A DNA stretch of 64,000 nucleotides, taken from positions 75,475,935 through 75,539,934 of the forward strand of contig NC_092225.1 of assembly GCF_036320965.1 (NCBI RefSeq). The letters are read 5' to 3'. The translations under genes were made by a program, and so were the position numbers. Below, piece after piece: positions 56,405 through 64,000 of this stretch. The notes below the pieces were generated by a model. It saw only the letters and a program-made list of their open reading frames with translations, ran no database searches and was not told the origin of the DNA. How positions within the stretch are numbered: position 1 is the first letter of the stretch; each line of letters opens with the position of its first letter. Origin of the DNA: Panulirus ornatus. Taxonomy: Eukaryota; Arthropoda; Malacostraca; Decapoda; Palinuridae.

Positions 56405-57830
56405 AAAAGAGGAGAGTGATTGGTTTCCAGTGAATGTAGGTTTGCGGCAGGGGTGTGTGATGTCTCCATGGTTGTTTAATTTGTTTATGGATGGGGTTGT
56501 TAGGGAGGTGAATGCAAGAGTTTTGGAAAGAGGGGCAAGTATGCAGTCTGTTGTGGATGAGAGAGCTTGGGAAGTGAGTCAGTTGTTGTTCACTGATGAT
56601 ACAGCACTGGTGGCTGATTCATGTAAGAAACTGCAGAAGCTAGTGACTGAGTTTGGTAAAGTGTGTGAAAGAAGAAAGTTGAGAGTAAATGTGAATAAGA
56701 GCAAGGTTATTAAGTACAGTAGGGTTGAGCGACAAGTCAATTGGGAGGTAAGTTTGAATGGAGAAAAACTGGAGGAAGTGAAGTGTTTTAGATATCTGGG
56801 AGTGGATTTGGCAGCAGATGGAACCATGGAAGCAGAAGTGAATCCAGGGGGGGAGGGGGAGAAAGTTCTGGGAGCGTTGAAGAATGTGTGGAAGTCGAGA
56901 ACATTATCTCCGAAAGCAAAAATGGGTATGTTTGAAGGAATAGTGGTTCCAACAATGTTATATGGTTGCGAGGCGTGGGCTATGGATAGAGTTGTGCACA
57001 GGAGGGTGGGTGTGCTGGAAATGAGATGTTTGAGGACAATATGTGGTGTGAGGTGGTTTGATTGAGTAAATAATAATAGGGTAAGAGAGATGTGTGGTAA
57101 TAAAAAGAGTGTGGTTGAGAGAGCAGAAGAGGGTGTTTTGAAATGGCTTGGTCACATGGAGAGAATGAGTGAGGAAAGATTGACCAAGAGGATATATGTG
57201 TCAGAGGTGGAGAGGACGAGAAGTGGGAGACCAAATTGGAGGTGGAAAGATGGAGTGAAAAAGATTTTGAGTGATCGGGGCCTGAACATGCAGGAGGGTG
57301 AAAGGCGTGCAAGGAATAGAGTGAATTGGAACGATGTGGTATACTGGGGTCGACATGCTGTCAATGGATTGAACCAGGGCATGTGAAGCGTCTGGGGTAA
57401 ACCATGGAAAGTTCTGTGGGGCCTGGATGTGGAGAGGGAGCTGTGGTTTCAGTGCATTATTATATGACAGCAAGAGACTGAGTGTGAACGAATGTGGCCT
57501 TTGTTCTCTTTTCCTAGCGCTACCTCGCACACATGAGGGGGGGGAGGGGGTTGTTATTTCATGTGTGGTGGGGTGGCGATGGGAATGAATAAAGGCAGAC
57601 AGTATGAATTATGTACACGTGTATATATGTATATGTCTATGTGTGTATATATATGTATATGTTGAGATGTATAGGTATGTATATTTGCGTGTGTGGACGT
57701 GTATGTATATATACGTGTATGTGGGTGGGTTGGGCCATTCTTTTGTCTGTTTCCTTGCGCTACCTCGCTAATGCGGGAGACAGTGACAAAGCAAAATAAA
57801 AATGAATAAATAAAAATAAATATAGGGGAG
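56405..57830 (+). mobile_element. LINE-A copy 24, 5'-truncated, long 3' UTR
   Basis: Starts at GREESDW in the RT, with FTDD in place of FADD. The frame breaks at a TGA at 57063-57065 (WFD|stop where others have an Arg codon), then continues at 57090-57386 to the C-terminal region (RSGRPNW, ILSDRG). Full long 3' UTR, hairpin with TAAT loop, and an AAATAAA-type tail. Confidence 0.9.
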
Positions 57831-58978
57831 AAAGAATACTTCCCACGCATTCTTCACGTTTCGTAGAAGGCGACTAAAGGGGACGGGAGCAGGGTGCTGG
57901 AAACCCTCCCCTCCTTGTATTCTAACTTTCTAAAAGGGGAAACAGAAGAAGGAGTCACACGGGGAGTGCTCATCCTCCTCGAAGGCTCAGATTGGGGTGT
58001 GGATGTAACCAAGATGAGAAAAAAGGAGAGATAGGTAGTATGTTTGAGGAAAGGAACCTGGATGTTTTGGCTCTGAGTGAAATGAAGCTCAAGGGTAAAG
58101 GGGAAGAGTGGTTTGGAAATGTCTTGGGAGTAAAGTCAGGGGTTAGTGAGAGGACAAGAGCAAGGGAAGGAGTAGCACTACTCCTGAAACAGTAGTGGTG
58201 GGAGTATGTGATAGAGTGTAAGAAAGTAACTCTACAATGATATGGGTAAAACTGAAAGCGGATGGAGAGAGATGGGTGATTATTGGTGCATATGCACCTT
58301 GGCATGAGAAGAAAGATCATGAGGGGCAAGTGTTTTGGGAGCAGCTGAGTGAGTGTGTTAGTGGTTTTGATGCACAAGACCGGGTTATAGTAATGGGTGA
58401 TTTGAATGCAAAGGTGAGTAATGTGGCAGTTGAGGGAATAATTGGTGTACATGGGATGTTCAGTGTTGTAAATGGATATGGTGAAGAGCTTGTAGATTTA
58501 TGTGCTGAAAAAGGACTGGTGATTGGGAATACGTGGTTTAAAAAGAGAGATATACATAAGTATACATATGTAAGTAGGAGAGGTGGCCAGAGAGCATTAT
58601 TGGATTACGTGTTAATTGATAGGCGCGCAAAAGAAAGACTTTTGGATGTTAATGTGCTGAGAGATGCAACTAAAGGGATGCCTGATCATTGTCTTGTGGA
58701 GGCGAAGGTGAAGATTTGTAGAGGTTTTCAGAAAAGAAGAGAGAATGTTGGGGTGAAAAGAGTGGTGAGAGTAAGTGAGCTTGTGTGAGGAAGTACCAGG
58801 AGAGACTGAGTACAGAATGGAAAAAGGTGAGAAGAAGGACGTAAGGGGAGTGGGGGAGGAATGGGATGTATTTAGGGAAGCAGTGATGGCTTGTGCAAAA
58901 GATGCTTGTGGCATGAGAAGCGTGGGAGGTGGGCAGATTAGAAAGGGTAGTGAGTGGTGGAATGAAGAAGTAAGATTC
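57827..58978 (+). mobile_element. LINE-A copy 25: 5' half only
   Basis: Begins with the leader just after the palindrome (GGGGAGAAAGAATAC) directly at the tail of copy 24, and runs through the endonuclease. It ends abruptly in the linker (WWNEEVRF at 58978). There is no RT or 3' end. The endonuclease pieces (57992-58195, 58237-58788) keep GDLNAK and LDYVLID, but SDH is PDH and the frame is broken. A LINE piece without its 3' end cannot arise by simple priming at the tail, so its 3' half was deleted or moved. Confidence 0.88.
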
Positions 58979-61598
58979 CAAAATCATTTGGTGTCCCTCT
59001 TAATATTGCATTTAACTATTTTCAGAAATCCTCCTATGCTTTCTTCTAATCAAATATCTCATGAAACATGCAACTTATAAAGCCTGAAAGACCAGTAAAA
59101 CAATTCTGATATTTGCAGTTCCTATAAAATCTACAATACCTGTAATGCTTTAAAATTGCACACAATTAAGAACCTAACGTGTGCAGAGAGAGAAACTACG
59201 GCACACTAAGAAAACACTGCCTATCCCCATATATTTTCAAAGGCAATACATGGCTAAGGTTTATTGTGAGTACAAGCATATGACACTCTCAGGGTGAAAT
59301 AATCATAAATCTGGTTGCTGAGACTTTTGTTTCTAATGGCATTACTACCTGCAACCTGTCTCAGTGTGCCTCAAGATATCTTGAGGGAATAATCTTTCTT
59401 TACACTTCCAGAATGCCACTTCATTCTGGGAATTTCACTTTCGGGCAATGTATTTCTTCCACCTGTCTTTCAAAATGGTTGGCTCTCACCTTTCTAAAGG
59501 AGGGAAAAGCTCAAAGTCATGCCAAGAAGCAAAAAAATATGGGTACACATGAGATTTCTAGGCACACTGGGATCTTAGAATGCATGTTCAGGCAGCTGCT
59601 TCCTGCAACATCTCATCAGTGCCTCATCTCAATGGAGATCAAGACACTATGGACCCAAAACAGAAAACTTCAAGAGCCTTAACAATTCAGGCCTAGAATC
59701 TGGAGGTGGTAATCAAGTCCAAAGGAGAGAGAACAAAGTAATAAGATATAAGAAAGACATCACTTTTGAAAATGTATGGGGAGGCAGACAAGATATTTTG
59801 TGTATACTGTGCAAAACTGCAAAATGGAGAATTACAAAATACTTCCATCAGAAAATTTTCAAGATTTCTTCAAGAAAATATAGTTATCATCTCTAAGCCT
59901 CCCAAACCTTCATTCTAAACCAAAGCTGAATCTACTGCCATTTTGAGCCATTGCATGTTCACATCCAACTTCTCAGCCTTGGGCAATATAGATGGATGAA
60001 ATTGCATAGATGTCTGACTCTGCTAATTATGAGCATTTCCCTCCTTTTGCTATTCCTGTGCTGACTAAAATTTAAATCAGCCTAGCACTAACTTATAACT
60101 TGTACAAAGGAAACACTCAAAGCTCTAGGAAGAATTATCCGTAACCCTTCTTTACCAAGCCAAAGCAAGATGTGCAGAACAAGTATGAAAGTCCTTCAAA
60201 ATTTCCTTCGTCTTTTTTAGGATCAGGAAAGATTGTTTTCATTTAATGTCCATTCTGAAGTTTGAAGATCTTGTTATGTTTAAAAGGAAGGGGTTGCTTG
60301 AATCTTTTGTGAATTTTGCGAGAGGGGTAATGCTTGTTAAGCTTGGAGTACATGAAAGGCTTATTCAGATTTTAAGACCTACACCTGCTTCAAAGCCTCA
60401 AACAAATATAAAGCTTGTTGAGTGAAAACAAATCAGGGAAAAAAAAATGTTTTCTTTTCAGCAAATTCATAGGATTTCCTCAATTTTTTTTAGGCATGCT
60501 TGAATGTGGAAAATTCCACTGATCTGGCAATGATTTGTGAGGATTTCAATCCTTCATTCTACAGAAAAAAATAATCACATACACCTTAATCTCATCAACA
60601 ACATCCTTCTCTATGGCTGATGTCCACCACGTCTAGAAAGACAGGTCACAATGAGAAGCCACTTGGCTTGTTACCTACAATTAGGGAGGCTACCACCTGA
60701 GGAACAGGGAATTACCCATTTCTTAGAAATGCCAAAGTATAGCAATACTGGTGCAATGAAGATGACCTGGCTTACATTTGGTAGGTTCTCAGTGGTTACT
60801 TTTCAAAAAAGGAGGTGACACCTCAAATTAAGTAGTCTGGATTCATATTTTTGGAGTCTATGTTGCCTTTTTTTAACAGATCTTGGAGTCCATGTTGCCT
60901 TTTTTTTACACATCTTAAATCATACATTTCTGTAGTTAGTCAACCACATAAAAGTCAGTTATCAAATAATTCATTCAAACATATATTTCTGTTTATCAAA
61001 CTTTGCTTCTTTCAAGTTAACAATCATACAAAATTTTCATTATAGAGTTTAATTCTTTTAAAGGAATGGTGTCAGACACCCTAACTGCACTTCTAATATC
61101 TACTACTGTTTTAGGCACCCTGTGTTTCATCTGGCTAGCACTATGACTCATTCATACACACCAATTGCTACAGAGCCATACAGAACTAGTATTACTGAAT
61201 AATTTTTCAAGAGTATAATAAGTAATTTAAATAAAAAGTAAAATTTTATATAATCTCACAAAAAAGGCAAAGACATTCTATGCAAACTTCATAAGATACC
61301 TTAACTTGAATTTTCTACAATGGACTGATTAACTGAACAAGATAATCATTAAAAAAACGAAAAAGCAATCATAATTATATCTGTAAAGATTCAAATTATG
61401 ACTCTGAGCAAAAAAATATCTATTGTTCTATGCTACTGCAGCAAAGGAAACCATAACTTAACAGACACAACATTCACAAAAAGAGTTAGATAAAGCAACT
61501 AGAACACAAAGCACACAATAACCTGATTTATCATGCCATATTTTGCATTTTATATATCTATTTATTTATTCATTTATTTATTTATAATTACCCAAAGA
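58979..61598. other. No gene recognised
   Basis: 2.6 kb of AT-rich DNA with only short random frames (longest ~89 codons at 59413-59682, no features). No repeat recognised. Confidence 0.5.
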
Positions 61599-61599
61599 C

Positions 61600-61765
61600 C
61601 AATTTCCATGAAAGAGATCAAGTGTTACCCAGGACCTTTCCAAAGGTTCCTGCAGCCCAAGGCTGTGCTAGTTCCAGTGGTTGGGAACTATAAACTCCTT
61701 TGGAGTGAAATGTACTATGACAAGATTAAACTCCAATGATACAGCCTTGCCAAAGGAAACAGCAA
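61600..61765. repeat. Dispersed repeat A, copy 2
   Basis: Same-orientation partner of 44395-44645. It is preceded by an ATTTATTT stretch and followed directly by a LINE-A 3' UTR piece. Confidence 0.65.
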
Positions 61766-61767
61766 AA

Positions 61768-61832
61768 CAGGAAAACAGACAAAATAGTCCACATTCGTTC
61801 ACACAGTCTCTAGCTGTCACGTGCAATGCAGC
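61768..61832 (-). mobile_element. LINE-A copy 26: 3' UTR scrap
   Basis: Minus-strand piece CACATTCGTTCACACAGTC ... TAGCTGTCACGTGCAATGCA of the long 3' UTR, facing the plus-strand copy 27. Confidence 0.7.
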
Positions 61833-62190
61833 AAAAAGAGGATATATGTGTCTGAGGTGAAGGGAACAAGGAGAAGTGGGAAACCAAACTGGAGGTGGAA
61901 AGATGGAGTGAAAAAGATTTTGAGTGATCGGGGCCTGAACATGGAGGAGGGTGAAAGGAGTGCAAGGAATAGAGTGAATTGGAACGATGCAGTACACCAT
62001 GGTCAACGTGCTGTCAGTGGACTAAACCAGGGCATGTAAAGCGACTGGGGTAAACCATGGAAAGGTCTGTGGGAGCCTGGATGTGGTGGATAGGGAGCTG
62101 TGGTTTCAGTGCAATACACATTACAGCTCGAGACTGAGTGTGAATGAATATGGCCTTTTTTGTAAATAAATAAATAAAAGAATAAACAAA
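61833..62190 (+). mobile_element. LINE-A copy 27: C-terminus plus part of 3' UTR
   Basis: Plus strand from KRIYVSEV to the C-terminal end (61821-62039, RRSGKPNW, ILSDRG) and the first part of the long 3' UTR up to AATATGGCCTTTTTTG. Then comes an AAATAAATAAA-type run. The hairpin is missing. Confidence 0.8.
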
Positions 62191-62194
62191 TATA

Positions 62195-62440
62195 TATATC
62201 TTTCTTTCATACCATTCACCATTTCCTGCATTAGCAAGGTAGCGTTAAGAACAAAGGACTGGGCCTTTGAGGGAATATCCTCATCTGGCCCCCTTCTCTG
62301 TTCCTTCTTTTGGAAAATTAATAAAAAATGAGTGGGGAGGATTTCCAACCTCCCCGCTCCCTTCCCTTTTAGTTGCCTTCTACGACACGCAGGGAATACG
62401 TGGGAAGTATTCTTTCTCCCCTATCCCTAGGGATAAAATA
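62195..62440 (-). mobile_element. Short retroposon, full length
   Basis: All parts present. The palindrome TATCCCTAGGGATA at 62422-62435 is perfect. Hairpin CCTTGC-TAAT-GCAGG in sense has matching changes on both sides of the stem that keep pairing (G to A on one arm and C to T on the other). Confidence 0.88.
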
Positions 62441-62451
62441 TAAACATATTT

Positions 62452-63860
62452 GGGGAAGAGCAGTGTGGTTTCAGAAGTGGTAGAGGATGTGTGGATCAGG
62501 TGTTTGCTTTGAAGAATGTAGGTGAGAAATACTTAGAAAAGCAAATGGATTTGTATGTAGCATTTATGGATCTGGAGAAGGCATATGATAGAGTTGATAG
62601 AGATGCTCTGTGGAAGGTATTAAGAATATATGGTGTGGGAGGCAAGTTGTTAGAAGCAGTGAAAAGTTTTTATCGAGGATGTAAGGCATGTGTACGTGTA
62701 GGAAGAGAGGAAAGTGATTGGTTCTCAGTGAATGTAGGTTTGCGGCAAGGGTGTGTGATGTCTCCATGGTTGTTTAATTTGTTTATGGATGGGGTTGTTA
62801 GGGGGGTAAATGCAAGAGTTTTGGAAAGAGGGGCAAGTATGAAGTCTGTTGGGGATGAGAGAGCTTGGGAAGTGAGTCAGTTGTTATTCGCTGATGATAC
62901 AGCGCTGGTGGCTGATTCATGTGAGAAAACTGCAGAAGCTGGTGACTGAGTTTGGTAAAGTGTGTGGAAGAAGAAAGTTAAGAGTAAATGTGAATAAGAG
63001 CAAGGTTATTAGGTACAGTAGGGTTGAGGGTCAAGTCAATTGGGAGGTGAGTTTGAATGGAGAAAAACTGGAGGAAGTGAAGTGTTTTAGATATCTGGGA
63101 GTGGATCTGGCAGCGGATGGAACCATGGAAGCGGAAGTGGATCATAGGGTGGGGGAGGGGGCGAAAATTCTGGGGGCCTTGAAGAATGTGTGGAAGTCGA
63201 GAACATTATCTCGGAAAGCAAAAATGGGTATGTTTGAAGGAATAGTGGTTCCAACAATGTTGTATGGTTGCGAGGCGTGGGCTATGGATAGAGTTGTGCG
63301 CAGGAGGATGGATGTGCTGGAAATGAGATGTTTGAGGACAATGTGTGGTGTGAGGTGGTTTGATCGAGTGAGTAACGTAAGGGTAAGAGAGATGTGTGGA
63401 AATAAAAAGAGTGTGGTTGAGAGAGCAGAAGAGAGTGTTTTGAAGTGGTTTGGGCACATGGAGAGAATGAGTGAGGAAAGATTGACCAAGAGGATATATG
63501 TGTCGGAGGTGGAGGGAACGAGGAGAAGAGGGAGACCAAATTGGAGGTGGAAAGATGGAGTGAAAAAGATTTTCTGTGATCGGGGCCTGAACATGCAGGA
63601 GGGTGAAAGGAGGGCAAGGAATAGAGTGAATTGGAGCGATGTGGTATACCAGGGTTGACGTGCTGTCAGTGGATTGAATCAAGGCATGTGAAGCGTCTGG
63701 GGTAAACCATGGAAAGCTGTGTAGGTATGTATATTTGCGTGTGTGGACGTATGTATATACATGTGTATCGGGGGGGGTTGGGCCATTTCTTTCGTCTGTT
63801 TCCTTGCGCTACCTCGCAAACGCAGGAGACAGCGACAAAGTATAATAATAAAATATATAT
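62452..63860 (+). mobile_element. LINE-A copy 28, young, 5'-truncated, short 3' UTR
   Basis: Starts in the RT (GEEQCGFRSGRG) after the short retroposon. One extra A near 62928-62932 (CEKTAEAGD) splits the frame into 62491-62949 and 62894-63658; otherwise it is open, with FADD and the complete C-terminus. GRRKLRV and RRRGRPNW; ILCDRG has become IFCDRG. Short UTR, hairpin and TATAATAATA tail. Confidence 0.92.
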
Positions 63861-63863
63861 AAA

Positions 63864-63938
<75 letters not shown>
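63861..63938. repeat. (TA)n
   Basis: ~70-bp TA array between the tail of copy 28 and the 5'-truncated start of copy 29. Confidence 0.96.
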
Positions 63939-63940
<2 letters not shown>

Positions 63941-64000
63941 AGGATGTAAGGCATGTGTACGTGTAGGAAGAGAGGAAAGTGATTGGTTTTCAGTGAATGT
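63939..64000 (+). mobile_element. LINE-A copy 29, start only (runs off the window)
   Basis: RT sequence from the CKACVRVGREESDW block, directly after (TA)n. The rest lies beyond the window edge. Confidence 0.85.

Noticed and set aside
1..64000. tRNA or rRNA genes
   Set aside because: No cloverleaf with plausible A and B boxes and no rRNA-like stretch was noticed by eye; a covariance-model scan would be needed to exclude them.

Overview
This is a repeat-choked piece of animal nuclear DNA, most probably from a decapod crustacean. Nothing here is bacterial: there are no operons or ribosome-binding sites, the DNA between elements is AT-rich, and the few host-coding pieces are exons with GT/AG splice sites. 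The decapod guess is inference. It rests on the look of the repeats: single-ORF LINEs fused to long (TA)n runs, Penelope-like remnants and pogo-type transposons. No mitochondrial or rRNA marker is present to prove it. Host gene: two good internal exons lie on the minus strand, 14989-14828 (162 nt, 54 codons) and 3182-2552 (631 nt). Their reading phases fit and they are separated by an 11.6-kb intron. They encode a Pro/Thr/Ala/Val-rich, low-complexity protein that I do not recognise. The intron is almost wholly filled with retroelements. Dominant element ('LINE-A'): about 29 copies or pieces of one non-LTR retrotransposon on both strands. The only copy complete at both ends is 21418-24926 (+). 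Its single long open frame carries an apurinic/apyrimidinic-type endonuclease, a reverse transcriptase with FADD, and a C-terminal tail with a GRP..RW.D motif. There is no RNase H and no first ORF. Other copies are 5'-truncated, old and frameshifted, internally deleted, or twin-primed. Companion element ('short retroposon'): about ten ~235-bp copies. Each is made of the LINE-A 5' leader (~190 bp) joined to its last ~45 bp, which carries a conserved hairpin. It looks like a non-autonomous passenger of LINE-A. Young copies of both are bracketed by (TA)n microsatellites. Others carry A-rich tails and 10-11-bp target-site duplications. Layout: 1-2.5 kb, no gene seen; 2.5-3.2 kb, host exon; 3.2-10.2 kb, LINE-A copies, short retroposons and TA arrays; 10.4-13 kb, unassigned DNA with an L2/CR1-like remnant; 13.6-14.6 kb, a 951-bp pogo/Tigger element with terminal inverted repeats; 14.8-15.0 kb, host exon; 15.2-20.8 kb, a dense LINE-A and short-retroposon array; 21.4-24.9 kb, full-length LINE-A; 26.5-31.6 kb, an old LINE-A split by a young twin-primed copy; 31.7-32.9 kb, a LINE-A with a nested short retroposon; 32.9-36.2 kb, Penelope-like and jockey/CR1-like remnants; 37.1-39.1 kb, a young LINE-A with a long open frame; 39.3-50.2 kb, three old diverged LINE-A copies, a second pogo remnant and other repeats; 51.8-53.1 kb, a young LINE-A; 53.1-56.4 and 59-61.6 kb, no recognisable gene; 56.4-59 and 61.8-64 kb, more LINE-A. 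How they work together: LINE-A protein presumably copies its own RNA and that of the short retroposon, recognising the shared 3' hairpin tail; the host gene carries the load in its intron.
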